Part shown: positions 1 through 10,754 of the stretch, one piece after another
Position numbering within the stretch: position 1 is the first letter of the stretch
Layout of the letters: the number at the start of each line of letters is the position of its first letter
NCBI GenBank assembly: GCA_016946835.1
Contig: JACVTC010000034.1
Coordinates: 310,001 to 374,000 of the forward strand
Direction: 5' to 3'
Length of the DNA stretch: 64,000 nucleotides
DNA from: Neocallimastix lanati (nom. inval.)
Lineage: Eukaryota > Neocallimastigomycota > Neocallimastigomycetes > Neocallimastigales > Neocallimastigaceae
Translations under genes and position numbers: made by a program
Notes under the pieces: model-generated
Database searches by the model: none
What the model was told of the DNA's origin: nothing
What the model saw: the letters and a program-made list of their open reading frames with translations, nothing else

Positions 1-569
1 ATAAGATATCTGGTCTTGTTTTTGTTGAAACAAATATTAAAGCACTAATAATAGATTTATAATCTGTTACGTTTGCTGGTGCTGAATTTTCTCTTTCTTT
101 TAAAGTAATTTTTCTACATGGATTGTTAATTGGTTTTGTCTTATTCATCTTGTAATTCTTAATTAATTTTTCAATGTAGTCTTGTTGATTAGTTTTATAT
201 CTTTCTTCAGTTTTAAAAATATTTATTCCTATAATTTTGTTAGCTTCCGTGTCTTTTGAAATTTTATATTTTTCTTTTAATTTACTGCTTATAAATTTAA
301 TTTCTTTATCTTCTCCAGTAAGTAAGATATCATCAACATAAAGACATAATATAGCACATAAATTTCCATTGTGATATTTTGTAAATAAACATTGATCAAT
401 ACTCAATTGTTTTAAACCAATATTTTTTAAATAACTTGATATTTCTTTATACCATTGTCTTCCGGCTTGTTTCAAACCATATAGAGCCTTATTTAATATC
501 CAATATTTTCCAGAATTATAATTTTTATCTCCTTCTGGTATGTCCATGTATATTCTTCTAATTTGGCAT
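1..569 (-). pseudogene. copia A reverse transcriptase, palm region (partial)
   Basis: On the minus strand this continues the RT domain begun in the 570-2291 frame. After a 1-nt frame change near 545 it reads a conserved copia palm: ALYGLKQAGRQW near 470-505 and the catalytic YVDDILLTG near 310-340. It then continues toward the RT/RNase H boundary (TRPDI) at the window edge. A short deletion at about 570-580 removes the end of the DIKA(A/S)YLNA motif and shifts frame, so the enzyme is not encoded as one protein. The rest lies outside the window. Confidence 0.85.
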
Positions 570-2291
570 TTAAATTGCCTTTATATCCATTTGTCTTAAG
601 TTCCATTTGTATTGTGATGCAATGGCAATTGTAATTCTTAAACTATCTGCTTCAATTGTTGGTGAATATGTTGATGTATAGTTAACACCTTTTCTCTGTT
701 TGAATCCACGAGCAACTAATCTTGCTCTTTTAACACTATTATCTTTAGTAGTAAATACCCATCTAGTATCAATTAAAGTAGTATCTTTAGGAATATTATT
801 AATTATTCTCATTACTTTATGTTCATACATATTATTGATTTCTTTTTTAATTGCATCTTTCCATTTATTTGAATCGTTAGAATTTATTGCTTCATCATAA
901 CTCTTGGGATTAACTGTTTTAATTAATAATACTTTGTTTTTCTTTATTGTTAATTGTTCATTATCATTTGTATTTTCTTTTTCATTTAAATCAATGAATT
1001 TTCTTTTGTTGTTATTTTTATGAGTATCAGTATTTTCCATTTCTTTGTTTTCTAAATTATTTTTGTTATTATCTTGAATATTTATAGCCATATCATTATT
1101 ATTAAAATTATTTAAATTGTTGTTTGAACTTTTATCAATTAATATATCAGAGTTTTGATTTGTGTTTAAGTTTTCATGTTTTTTATTCAAATTCATGTTA
1201 TTATTAATATTGTTATTAATGTTATTGTTGTTATTGTTTAATATAATTTTATTATTGTCATTAATAATTTCTTGGTTGTTATTATTTGAATTATTTGAAT
1301 TATTTAATTGATCATAACTGCCTTTTTCCCCCTCAATTGAATTATTCGAATGAAAAATAGAATTAATATATTCTTCTGATAGAAAGGTAGTATTAATAGT
1401 TCCAGGAATATTTTCCAAGAAATAAACGTCTCTAGCTAATACAATACAGTTAGAAGATAAATCTAAAATACGGTAACCAGTAGAGTCCGAAGCATAACCA
1501 AGAAAAGTTCCAGGTTTAGAATTGTTTTCAAATTTATTCTTTTTATGATTATTATAGAAATATACTCTGCAACCAAAAACACGTAGGTGTGAAATATCAA
1601 TAGGTTTGTTGAAGAAAACTTCATCTGGGATTTTTGAATTATTACCTTGATGAGGATTAAGGTTATATAAACGACATGCACATAGAATAGCAGAATCCCA
1701 AAAATTAAGAGGTAATTTGGCAAAATTAAGTAGAGTGGTTGCACAATAATTAAGAGTTTGATTAATTCGTTCTGAACGACCATTTTGTTGTGGGTAGCCA
1801 GGAGTTGAATGAATTAATTTTATACCATTTTCGGAAAGGAACTTGCTGAAATTTTCATTTGTGTATTCGGTTCCATTGTCGGTTTTTAAAGTATTAATTG
1901 TAAATTCAGTAGTATTATTCATTAATTTGTGAAATTTAATAAATGCGTTATAAACATCAGATTTATTTTTTAAAAGGTAAATCCAGCATTTTCTACTATA
2001 GTCATCCATAAAAGTTACGTAGTAATTGAAATCGTTATAGGATGTTTTTAATTTACCAACTACATCGGAGTGTACAAGTTGTAGTGGTTGTGTGGTACTG
2101 TTTTCAATTGCATAAAATGGTTTTCTTCTCATTTTGCTGATTTTACATTGAGTGCAGTCCTTTTTGTTGTGAATACAAGTGTGGTTTAAAATAAATTTTT
2201 CAATATCTTTATTATTATTATTATGATCTTTGGCATGCACGATTAGGTAATCGTGCATGCCAAAGATCATAATCGAAATTGCTAATATCAA
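570..2291 (-). CDS. copia A integrase, Asn-rich linker and RT N-terminus
   Basis: A 573-codon open frame, internal to the Pol polyprotein, so its first Met is not a real start. Residues about 40-55 hold the CX2C of the integrase zinc finger (CTQC), but the matching HH half is replaced by an inverted duplication (2220-2273). The integrase core has all three acidic residues: D in LVHSDVVG, D in LKTDNGTEY, and E in QQNGRSERINQ. A GAxxFLGYxxxSxGYRI-type C-terminal integrase segment follows. Residues about 310-430 are an Asn-rich linker. From about residue 455 the RT begins (WVFTTKD, RARLVARGFKQRKG, SPTIEADSLR). The frame ends in DIKA, where copia RT should continue YLNA, because of a small deletion. 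Confidence 0.9.
   Translation of the reverse strand: MILAISIMIFGMHDYLIVHAKDHNNNNKDIEKFILNHTCIHNKKDCTQCKISKMRRKPFYAIENSTTQPLQLVHSDVVGKLKTSYNDFNYYVTFMDDYSRKCWIYLLKNKSDVYNAFIKFHKLMNNTTEFTINTLKTDNGTEYTNENFSKFLSENGIKLIHSTPGYPQQNGRSERINQTLNYCATTLLNFAKLPLNFWDSAILCACRLYNLNPHQGNNSKIPDEVFFNKPIDISHLRVFGCRVYFYNNHKKNKFENNSKPGTFLGYASDSTGYRILDLSSNCIVLARDVYFLENIPGTINTTFLSEEYINSIFHSNNSIEGEKGSYDQLNNSNNSNNNNQEIINDNNKIILNNNNNNINNNINNNMNLNKKHENLNTNQNSDILIDKSSNNNLNNFNNNDMAINIQDNNKNNLENKEMENTDTHKNNNKRKFIDLNEKENTNDNEQLTIKKNKVLLIKTVNPKSYDEAINSNDSNKWKDAIKKEINNMYEHKVMRIINNIPKDTTLIDTRWVFTTKDNSVKRARLVARGFKQRKGVNYTSTYSPTIEADSLRITIAIASQYKWNLRQMDIKAI
2220..2273. repeat. perfect 26-bp inverted repeat, 2-nt loop
   Basis: Arms 2220-2245 and 2248-2273 are exact reverse complements around GG. 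The right arm, read on the minus strand, is the normal copia coding sequence for DYDLWHARL. The left arm is its inverted copy and takes the place of the conserved GHFN part of the integrase zinc finger, which is intact in element B near 30620. It looks like a fold-back template-switch event, or an assembly chimera. Confidence 0.95.
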
Positions 2292-2294
2292 TAT

Positions 2295-2830
2295 TTAATG
2301 ATTTATACATTTTAAAGGGAGTAGTGTATAATGAGATGAGATTTTCTTTGTCGGCATAACTTTTCGCAACTGGTTTATTGTTTTGAATAATTGAAGTCTA
2401 TCCTTATTTAAATATTCATCAAAATCGATAATAATGGTAAAATTATTTCTGACAAGATAATGTGTTGAAATTAAGTTATTTTTGATGTTTGGTGTGTAGT
2501 GGACTTTTGAGAGTTTGAAATCGAAATTTTTAATAGCACCATTATATGTCCCTACTTTTACAATTTTGTCAGATTTTCCGTCAGGATAGGTGATAAATTT
2601 GTTATTGACAGTTTTGGTGTTATCTAGGTCCTTTTCTTCTTTTGTTAAATTTAATGATGTACCGCTGTCAATAATCCATCTTGTTGGTTCTTTCTTTTGA
2701 TTAATTATGGGTTCATTGTTGGAAATAGCGTTGACATTAATTTTTCCTGAAAATCCAGTGAAAATTTCATCTTCGCTAAGTTCATTAGAATCTTCTAAAT
2801 CAGTAGTATTTTTAATTCCTTCTATATTAT
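2295..2830 (-). CDS. copia A aspartic protease region
   Basis: An uninterrupted frame of about 175 codons on the minus strand lies between gag and integrase. It contains the retropepsin-type active site WIIDSGTSLNLT near 2650-2680 (catalytic D-S-G). It then has the copia-typical stretch ending in KNNLISTHYLV, which precedes the GAG-pre-integrase zinc finger. It ends with TAA at 2295-2297, a few bases before the next open frame, so protease and integrase are now in different frames. Element B has the equivalent region at 30120-30436. It would cleave the Gag-Pol polyprotein in the particle. Confidence 0.85.
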
Positions 2831-3550
2831 TGGAACGATAATTTTTGTTTTTTGAATTGTTTCTTGATATACTGCTTCTTTCTTGGTGTCTGATGTTTTC
2901 ATTTGAAGGATTTTATTATTTCTTCTATCTTTTCTTCTTGGATTTAAAAAACATTCATCAGTAGTGTGTCCGTGTTTATGGCAAATGTGACAATATTTTT
3001 CTTTTTCTTTATCTTTATCAGAGTCATTTTTAAATTTATATGGTAATTTACCATTTCTAACTCTATTAACCGAAAGCTCTTGTTGTAGTTTCGTTGCTAT
3101 AGTCAATTTTTTCTTTATGTCTTTGTATTTTTTAATAAAAACACTAGTCAAGGCTATCCGTTCTTTTAATTCTTCAAAGGTTTTAAATTCGACTAAAAGT
3201 ACTGGAGGAACTCCAAATTTAACAATTTCTTCAGCTGAAAGTAAAATTTTAGTTTCTTCGTCTAATTTTGTTTTTTCACATCTTTTTGATTCCTTATCGT
3301 GAAGTTGAAACAAGTAATTTAATTTGTCTATATAGAGTTTTATATCGTCATTTTCGACCTCTAGTTTCTTGATTTGGTATTCAATTTGATATAATTTTGA
3401 AGGTCCAACCTGCAAAAAGTAACTTTCTAATCTTATAATCATTTCATAGGCGGTTTCACATCCTTCAATAAGTTCGGCGGTAGTTGAATCTAAGCTGCTT
3501 TCGATGATGGTTTGAGTTGCACAGTCTTCCTTGAGTTCATCATCATCCAT
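2822..3550 (-). CDS. copia A Gag, C-terminal part with CCHC zinc knuckle
   Basis: A 242-codon frame resembling the copia UBN2-type Gag. A helical, acidic/basic region (KLYQIEYQIKKLEVEN, then KLNYLFQLHD) is followed near residues 187-200 by the nucleocapsid knuckle CHICHKHGHTTDEC, which fits CX2CX4HX4C. The knuckle binds element RNA during packaging. The N-terminal part of Gag is in a different frame (3562-4005), separated by about 12 nt, so this copy needs a frameshift to make full Gag. The same architecture is seen in element B at 29530-30015. Confidence 0.88.
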   Translation of the reverse strand: MDDDELKEDCATQTIIESSLDSTTAELIEGCETAYEMIIRLESYFLQVGPSKLYQIEYQIKKLEVENDDIKLYIDKLNYLFQLHDKESKRCEKTKLDEETKILLSAEEIVKFGVPPVLLVEFKTFEELKERIALTSVFIKKYKDIKKKLTIATKLQQELSVNRVRNGKLPYKFKNDSDKDKEKEKYCHICHKHGHTTDECFLNPRRKDRRNNKILQMKTSDTKKEAVYQETIQKTKIIVPII

Positions 3551-3561
3551 TTCTGTAATAT

Positions 3562-4005
3562 CTAGGTCTTTTTGATGCAGTCAATAAGATCTAATGCTGT
3601 TAAGTGACGTTTAAGAGCTCTATACCATCTTGGAAAGTTTTCTGGAGTTAATTTAAAATTTTGATAATTAAAAACCGATTTATTTGTCATATCTGACTTT
3701 TTTCTTCTCATGAGTTTTTCGTTGGCTCTGTTTAATCTTTTAATAGAATTCTTTGTGTTTCTATCTAAGATTGAGGATTGTTTGTTGATATTTTCTTCTA
3801 AGTCATTTAAATTTTCTTCAATATGTTTTCTTCTTGACTTTGAAATATTATTTTGTTTGTTTACATTTTCTTCAAAGTCTTTCAAAAAATTGAAATCATC
3901 ATTTTCATAATCTTGAATTTCTTGTTCTTCACTTTCATAATTATTGTTTTGTGAAGTTGATGATTCTTCAAATTTTCCTGAATTTCTTGATTTGTTAGTT
4001 TCCAT
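3562..4005 (-). CDS. copia A Gag, N-terminal part
   Basis: A 147-codon frame starting METNKSRNSGK at 4005, the first ATG downstream of the LTR/PBS, which makes it the likely Gag start. It is highly charged and rich in Glu, Asn and Lys, with a probable coiled coil across residues 45-105. It ends in the copia Gag signature FPRWYRALKRHLTALDLI, which should continue in the downstream Gag frame. A small indel near 3555 breaks the frame. The 5' leader to the PBS (4006-4182) is non-coding and A/T-rich. Confidence 0.85.
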   Translation of the reverse strand: METNKSRNSGKFEESSTSQNNNYESEEQEIQDYENDDFNFLKDFEENVNKQNNISKSRRKHIEENLNDLEENINKQSSILDRNTKNSIKRLNRANEKLMRRKKSDMTNKSVFNYQNFKLTPENFPRWYRALKRHLTALDLIDCIKKT

Positions 4006-4182
4006 TTTGGAATTTATAATTTTGAATTTTAATTAATTTTAAAAAAAAAATTTAAATTTTGAAATCTAATTTCAATAATTTTTGAATTTGTAAATTTTAA
4101 ATTATTTATTTAATATTTTAATTATAACAAGCTTGTTTAATTTAATTTTTGTATTTTTATAGCTAATAGCTCATTAGGTAAG

Positions 4183-4196
4183 TGAGACTCTTAATT
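4183..4196 (-). promoter_or_regulatory. primer-binding site of copia A
   Basis: The plus strand reads TGAGACTCTTAAT. Its complement directly follows the 3' end of the 5' LTR on the element's sense strand. The sequence equals the anticodon stem-loop of eukaryotic tRNA-Lys(CUU), so a half-tRNA could prime minus-strand synthesis. It matches the PBS of elements B, C, D and H except for the last base. Confidence 0.8.
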
Positions 4197-4449
4197 TGTT
4201 AAGAATGTAACCGAAATCTCACAATCTCAATTATGATTATTTTAGTTAATATGACTTTTATTTATTTATATTTAATTATATGAATATTACATAATAAAGA
4301 ATATTACAGTTTAACAAAATATAATAAATAAGATTTATAATAACTATTTAATAACTATCTAATAACTAATGTATTCATAATGTGGCTTATAGTGGCGTAT
4401 TAATATTACAATGTATAATGTATAATTATAATGTAGCTAGGGGTTAACA
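4197..4449 (-). repeat. 5' LTR of copia A (253 bp)
   Basis: On the minus strand it runs from TGTTAACCCC to TTCTTAACA, a TGTTAA/TTAACA terminal inverted repeat, and abuts the PBS. It includes two GTGGC(T/G)TA motifs (4381-4400, plus strand). The partner LTR lies outside the window, so the outer boundary is inferred from the TG...CA ends alone. Confidence 0.7.
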
Positions 4450-4526
4450 TATATAAATATAATAATATTAAAATCACTATCAACTATAAAAATAAAAATT
4501 TATAATTAAATATGATTATTAGATAT

Positions 4527-5084
4527 TGATATACAACTCAAAAGTTCGATGTACTTTTGTTGGGATTTATTTATTAAATTTATTAATTTATTATTTATTT
4601 ATTTATTTAATTTTATATAGAAACTACATATATTTAAAAAGACTATTTAACAACTTTCTTATTCTTTTAATTACAAACTAACTTAACATAATATAACTTT
4701 TAATCTTAACTTTTACTTAACAACGACGACTACAGCCCTTCTCTTAATTCAGAGAAATGCTTTATTTTTATGTTATTTAGTTATAATTAACTATTTAATT
4801 AATTGTTCCTGTGATTAGAATAAACTATTAATAATTATTATTTAAGGAAATATTTAATAACTATATAAATATAAATATAAAATGATAAGAATATAATTAA
4901 AACATTGATTTATGCTATAAAATTTATTATTAATTAAATATATAATTAATATATAAAATCAAGCCACATATTGAAATTGTTGTAAAATCATTAGATTTAA
5001 ATTTGATTTATGACATTAATTTATGTTTGAATAATAAAAACTAATTTTATATTAATTAAGGTTTGAATATTTCATTTTATATCA
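4527..5084 (-). repeat. LTR family E, copy 1 (inverted relative to copy 2)
   Basis: On the minus strand this corresponds along most of its length to 33859-34414. Shared landmarks include ATGTGGCTTGAT, the CTCTGAATTAAGAGAAG block and the terminal ACTTTTGAGT segment. Starts TGATAT and ends near ATATCA. It lies immediately upstream of copia A, which appears to have inserted beside or into it. Boundaries are approximate. Confidence 0.65.
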
Positions 5085-5428
5085 ATATAATAAAATAATT
5101 TACTATATAAAATAATATATTGAAATAATATATTGAAATAATATATAAAAATAATATATGTAAAAAAATTTTTTTTTTAAATTTAAAATTTAATCAAAAT
5201 TTCTATATTAATAACCATTCGCAATACTAATTTAAAATATATTCAATCTTCCTTAATTCTATAATTAAAAGTTCTTCATCCAAACTCTTCTTTAACTTCT
5301 AATTATAAATTAAATCACCTTTTTAAATTGATATAATTCAAATAAAGGATTCTTTAAGTTATTGTAAATAGAAATTTATATATGAAATAAATTAAATTTT
5401 GTAAAAATTATTATACTTCCTCCCTGAA

Positions 5429-5443
5429 CCGATATTTCCACCA
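5429..5443 (-). promoter_or_regulatory. putative primer-binding site of an E-type LTR element
   Basis: The minus strand reads TGGTGGAAATATCGG, identical to 34417-34431, where it follows an E-type LTR by 2 nt. A sequence starting TGG is expected for a tRNA 3' CCA end. Here the adjoining LTR (above 5446) is too diverged to delimit. Confidence 0.5.
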
Positions 5444-5445
5444 AT

Positions 5446-6575
5446 TTAATAAGGTTCAGTTAAGAAATTAACTTTAGTCACTTAAAGAGAGGTTTTAAGA
5501 ATAGTTTCTTTTTATGATCTTTTTATTTATTAATTGTATATTTATGAACTATTTTCCTCTCTGAACAAATGAACTATTTTTGTACTATTTATATTTTATT
5601 TTAATTGTAAATGTTATTATTATTATAAGATATGATGTTTACTATGAAATATATTAAATATATTAAGGAGTAAATGTCAGGTGTTATAATGATATTCTCT
5701 AATAAAATTCCTATTCTTAATAAATGTTATATAATTACTATTTTTCTATATGACTATAATAAAATATTTCCTAAACTCTAATTAATATAATTTTTCCTAT
5801 TTACTATTTATCCATTTGTTTTACATTAATTCCTTACATTTTGTATACATTAATTTCATTTAATACGTAATAATTATTTACATTTATATTTTATAATTAT
5901 TTTATGATATTTTTACCTATCTTCTTATTTTATTATCATTTCATATCACTAATAAATAATTTAAATAATATAATTTAAATTATTTTGTATTGATTATCTG
6001 AAAATAATCTTTATAAATATTAAATATTAATAATATATTTTTTTTTAAAAAATAAATTTAAATTGTTATTAATATTGATGGATTAGATTAAATATTATTA
6101 ATTAAAGTTTAGCAAAAATAATGAAATTTATATTATAGATTGAATTTGATTTAATTTTCATTTAATAAAACAATTGTTGAAAATAAAGTATAATATTATT
6201 CCTATTTCATTATTAATTATATAGTTATACAAATTTATATATAGTAAAATTTATTAAGTAAATTTATGTATGTAAAATGTGGCTTGTTACATTATAAATA
6301 TTTATGTAATACATTTATGATTCATGTAATGTTATTGTTATGATATATTAAGATGTATATTATATTATTTTTAATAAAATGAAGTTAATAAAGTAATTTC
6401 AATTGATCAATTTACATTTAATTTTCAACAATATTATTTTTAATGGATTGATATAATTGGACATTTTAAAATCATAAATTAAAATCTGAAATGTATTAAA
6501 TAAAAATGAATATTGTAATAAATTAAAATTTTATTGAATATAAAAAGTTTTGTTAAATTAATTTCTCAGATACTC
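5446..6575. other. AT-rich intergenic / decayed repeat DNA
   Basis: No open frame of interest. The stretch is over 80% A+T. It holds an isolated LTR-like AATGTGGCTTGTTA block at 6276-6289 that resembles the conserved motif of several copia LTRs here, so part is probably an old solo LTR. Confidence 0.5.
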
Positions 6576-6580
6576 TATTT

Positions 6581-6863
6581 TGTTATAAATCACACTTTTT
6601 ATTTATTAAATTTTTGTTCAAGAAAATTTTCTACATAATATTATTTACATTTAAAATTTATATTCCTATCTATAATAAATTTACATTGATTCATATGATA
6701 TATATCATTAAATGATATACGCCACAGTATACATAAATTTATTCTTTATAACTATATTTATTTATTTACACTAAAATTTATTTTATACTTATTTTATATT
6801 TATTTATTTTTTATTAATTATTTATTAATTATTTATTAATTATATTAAAACTTATTTCTGACA
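6581..6863 (-). repeat. 3' LTR of copia C (283 bp)
   Basis: Ends TGTTATAAATCAC...TTTCTGACA on the plus strand. It differs from 10755-11036 by about six changes. It carries the shared GCCACA (TGTGGC) motif at 6721-6726. Confidence 0.95.
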
Positions 6864-6876
6864 TTCCCCCGTAAGT

Positions 6877-7125
6877 TTAATATTCATGGATTTTCGTTAA
6901 TAAAGTGTCTCGTAACGTTTTCATTATGGACCCATTCAGATTCTTTGTCAAAAAGTCAGCTAAATTATTTTGTGATTTTACATACTTTAATTTTATTTTT
7001 TCCTCTTTAACTTATTCTCTAATTTTGTGATATTTTAAATCTATGTGTCTTGATTTTTGATTTATACTTTCATTTTTACTATTATAGATAGCAGCTTTAT
7101 TATTTACATTTATATATATATATAT
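6877..7125 (-). pseudogene. copia C RNase H C-terminal tail
   Basis: The minus strand reads NNKAAIYNSKN, then KSRHIDLKYHKIRE, and ends NNLADFLTKNL...TLRDTLLTKIHEY with TAA at 6877-6879. This is the invariant C-terminus of copia Pol (ADxLTK motif). It is separated from the main RT-RNase H frame by a (TA)n run at 7111-7126, whose length change shifted the frame. One further internal stop lies near 7015. Confidence 0.85.
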
Positions 7126-9051
7126 TTTATATTTATACCTAACTCATTAAGTAGATTTTTTAACCACATACACTTTAGAGCACATTCATTCAAACTATAA
7201 TATTCACTTCCAGCAGTAGAAACAGCCACAAAATGTTGTAATTTAGAATACCAGGTTATAGGCGTATTTCCCATGATTATTAAAAATCCGCTAGTAGATC
7301 TTCTTGTTTCTTCGTCCCCTCCTAAGTCAGCGTCGACGTAAGCAGCTATATTTATATTTTTTGATATTTTTATTCCATAATATTTAGTATAATTTAAATA
7401 TTTAAATATTTTTAAAACATTAATCCAATCTTCATAAGTTGGATTTTTATTCTTTCTTGAAGCCTTACTAGTAGCGAACATAATATCCGGTCTGGTGCCC
7501 ATGGCAAGATATAACAGACAACCTACAGCTTGCATATATACCTTTGGGTTAAATTTTCTATTTTTTAATTTTTTATTTTCTATATTGATCATATTAGATG
7601 CCTTTTCATTTTCGTTTATTTTAAATTTATCTAATATTTTTTCTAGATATCTTAATTGATGTAAAATGTAACCATCTTTACATTTTATAAATTTTATCCC
7701 TACAATGAAGTCTACATTTCCAATATCGCTTAATTCAAAATACTTATTTATTTCTAATTTAACTTTATTTATTGTTTTATTATTCCCTGCTATTAATATA
7801 TCGTCAACATAGATTGCAATAATACATAAAATATTTTTATACTTATCTTTCAGTATGTACACGCAAGGTTCACTTTTTAATCTTTCAAACTTAAGTTCTA
7901 GGAGTGTTTTATTTATTTTATCATTCCAGAGGCGGCCAACTTGCTTCAATCCATATATAGCCTTTTTTAATTTAATATACACTCCTACATCCATACCTTT
8001 AGGAATTTCCATATACAATTCCTCATTAATTTCTGCATTTAGATAGGCAGCCTTGATGTCCAATTGATATATATTAAAATTATTATAAATAGCTATAGAA
8101 GTAATTATTCTCAGAGAATCTTGCTTAAGGGTAGGTGAGAAAGTGTCAACATAATCCACACCATACACTTGTGAAAATCCTCTTGCTACTAACCTTGCTT
8201 TATATTTTGTTATGTTACCTTTATCGTTTCGTTTATAACTAAAAACCCACTTGCAGCTGATTAAATTTTTTTCTTTTGGTACTTCATTGACTATTTCAAA
8301 AACTTTCTTTTCTTCCATATTTTTTAATTCCTTATTTATAGCTTCTATCCATGAGTTTTTATCTGGTCTATCGAATATTTCTTCATAGGTTAATGGTGGG
8401 TCTAATTCTATTGTCTTATTTGTTATTAAGATATTCGTCATTATTTGTTTATACTTTTTGTTTACATTATTTTCACTCTCATTTAATTTTCTTTTTAAAT
8501 TATAATTATTTATTTTTTTTCCTTTATTAAATTCAATTTCGTTAATTGAATTATTTAATTTATTTTCAATTTCATAATTATAATTATTTAAATTTGTAAT
8601 TTCATTATTTTTATTTAAATTATGTTTATTAATAATATTATCATTGCTACTTCCTGGTTTGTTTACATTTTCAATTAAATTTTTATTTTTTAAATTTTCA
8701 ATTAAATTTTTTTTATTTACATTGTTAATTGAATTAATTTCATTATTTGAATTATTATATGAATTATACTCATTATTGCTAATTTCATTTTTCTTACCAT
8801 TTGAAATTAAATTGTTTAAATTGTTTCCTGTATTATTTGAATTTCCTGTTTGTTTATTTAATTGTGTTAAATTTGAATTTTGATCATATAATTTACTTTT
8901 TTGAATTAAATTCAAATTTAAATTTTCATTTCCTGAATAATTATTAATTTTATTATTATTTAAATTATCATTTTTATTATTATAGTTTTTATTATTTAAT
9001 TCAGAATAATTATTATTTTGGATATTATAATTTTCAAAATTGCCATTTGAA
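7110..9051 (-). CDS. copia C Asn-rich linker, reverse transcriptase and RNase H
   Basis: The frame is open from about 9049 to 7110. The first about 200 codons are an Asn/Lys-rich linker with no predicted fold. RT follows: WVFSYKRND, YKARLVARGFSQVYGVDY, SPTLKQDSLR, QLDIKAAYLNAEINEELYM, AIYGLKQVGRLW and catalytic YVDDILIAG, all intact. RNase H has the copia motif AAYVDADLGGDEETRRSTSGF followed by STAGSEYYSL. The frame ends artificially in a TA dinucleotide run, with the last about 80 residues of RNase H in another frame. The RT looks catalytically competent by motif. Confidence 0.93.
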
Positions 9052-10398
9052 TTATTTTAAATGACCACTTTGAGAATTGAAATCCTCATAATAATGTTTT
9101 GGAGAAGAAAAATTTTGTTTTAAATTATTATATATATTATTATTTAATTGTAAATTATTATTATTTAAATTATTGGCTGATTCAGAAAAAATTTTTTGAG
9201 CTGGATACAAAATTAAATTTCTGTTATTCTGTGGATCATAAAAAATTTTATAATTATTTGAATAAATTATATTATTTTGATTAATTGGAGAAGTATTATT
9301 TATATTATATTTATTAATATTTATATTATTTTCATTATTGACTTCATTATTATTAGTATCAATATTATTATATGGAGTATTTATGACTGCACTTTCGTTA
9401 TTATCATTAATATTAATATTATTATTATTATTATTATTTGGATTAATATTATTATTGTTATTATAATTATCATTATCAATAATATTATTGTTAATATTAT
9501 TATTATTATCACTAATATTATTATTATTATTATGAAAACCAATATCATCGTCAATATCACTTCCCCCGTTTTCATAATAAGGAGTAAGATTAATAAAGTC
9601 CGGAGAAGAAGAAGGGGCATCACAGTTACCGGGTGAGTCTTCAAAAAATACAACGGCACGAGAGATAACTACTTTATTATTAGTAATATCATAAATACGA
9701 AAAGCCGAGGGGTTATTATCATATCCAAGAAATATTCCGGGTAAAGCCGAGTTGGTTAATTTGTTACGTAGTTGTTTGGGTACATAAAAAAAAACTTGAC
9801 ATCCAAATACTCTAAATTTCTCGAAGTCCACTTTTTCATCATAAAGAAGTTCATAAGGAACATTGTTATTGATACCTTTATGTGGGATTCTATTATATAT
9901 AAAATTAGCAGTAGCAACTGCATCTTCCCAAAATACGTGATTAAGGTGTGCATCCTCCAACATAGCTCTAGCATTAGGAATAAGAGAACCGTGAAGGCGT
10001 TCAATCCTTCCATTTTGTTGAGGAGAATAAGGAACAGTGTATTCATGAATGATACCGTTTAAGTTACAGAAATTATCAAAGTTGTTATTGGAAAACTCCG
10101 TTCCATTATCTGTTCTAAGATGTTTGACACTTTTATTAAAAATATTCTTCACCTTTAAAAACCAATTATGAAAAGCGTTAAATACGTCACCTTTGGATTT
10201 TAAGAAGATGACCCAACCGAACCTTGAATAATCATCTAAGATAGATAAGATATATTTATTTCCGTATAAAGAGTAGTCGCTAATAGTAACTGTGTCCATA
10301 TGGATTAATTCAAAAGGCTCACTTGCTCTTTTAATATTTGAATAAAAGGGAAATTTCTTAACTTAGATTTTGCACATATCTTGCATTTATATTTATTA
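9052..10398 (-). CDS. copia C integrase with long Asn-rich C-terminal extension
   Basis: The longest frame begins at 10299 (MDTVTISD), but this Met is internal. Coding similarity extends upstream to the zinc-finger CX2C (KCKICAKSK near 10370-10395) across a small frame slip. The core has D in LIHMDT, D in LRTDNGTEF and E in PQQNGRIERLHG. The copia-type FGCQVFFY and PGIFLGYDNN segments follow. The last about 150 residues are mostly Asn, Asp and Ile repeats. The frame ends at 9052 in SGHLK, and the Asn-rich linker resumes one frame over, so a 1-nt indel separates it from RT. Confidence 0.92.
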
Positions 10399-10528
10399 TT
10401 TATTTTTGGGAGTGTGTCTTTTAAACCTTCAATATTAAAGTGACCCTAGCATCACATTTTAACATAGGCTTAGTTACAGATTTATCATAGAATTTTCTTG
10501 TTGTTCCTGGAACTGATTTATAATTCTT
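10399..10528 (-). other. copia C collapsed gag/protease region
   Basis: About 130 bp now replaces what is roughly 2 kb of Gag and protease in elements A and B. Fragments such as VPGTTRKFYDKSVTKPM are readable, but no knuckle or DSG/DTG site is present. This indicates a large internal deletion. Confidence 0.6.
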
Positions 10529-10675
10529 TCATTCTTCGGAAATTTTTTTAATGCTTTCCTTTAAGATATAATTTTCCAAATCTCTTTCTTGTAGTAAAAG
10601 AAACAAATCTTGTTTCCATGATTTAAAATTGGAATTATCCAAGATTTCCAAGGTAGCATTTTCCTTGTTTGTCAT
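10529..10675 (-). pseudogene. copia C Gag N-terminal stub
   Basis: The ATG at 10675-10673 opens MTNKENATLEILDNSNFKSW, a typical copia Gag opening in which a conserved FxxW segment follows a short acidic lead. The frame stops after 48 codons with TGA at 10529-10531. Downstream Gag is deleted. The start is supported by its position about 65 nt after the PBS. Confidence 0.75.
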
Positions 10676-10740
10676 TTTATTCACACTTATTAAAAATACA
10701 CTAAACACAATAAATTATTAACACTCACTTATTGAGTCAA

Positions 10741-10754
10741 TGAGACTCTTAATC
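10741..10754 (-). promoter_or_regulatory. primer-binding site of copia C
   Basis: TGAGACTCTTAATC on the plus strand directly abuts the LTR at 10755. It is identical to the PBS of B, D and H and complementary, in element sense, to the tRNA-Lys(CUU) anticodon arm. Confidence 0.85.

Larger units (their letters stand above)
1..4449 (-). mobile_element. Ty1/copia retrotransposon A (left-truncated by window)
   Basis: The element reads on the minus strand: 5' LTR (4197-4449), PBS, gag, CCHC knuckle, aspartic protease, integrase, Asn-rich linker, then reverse transcriptase (RT) running off base 1. The domain order protease-integrase-RT is diagnostic of the copia superfamily. Its protein is close to that of element B (28745-33816), with near-identical motifs across integrase and RT, but the LTRs differ, so they are sister lineages. 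Frame breaks occur near 3555, 2292 and 575, so this copy is defective, although the open stretches are long. Confidence 0.93.

Noticed and set aside
9277-9636. Plus-strand Ile-rich frame resembling transmembrane helices
   Set aside because: Antisense shadow of the Asn codons (AAT) in the copia C integrase extension; the reverse complement of AAT reads as Ile.
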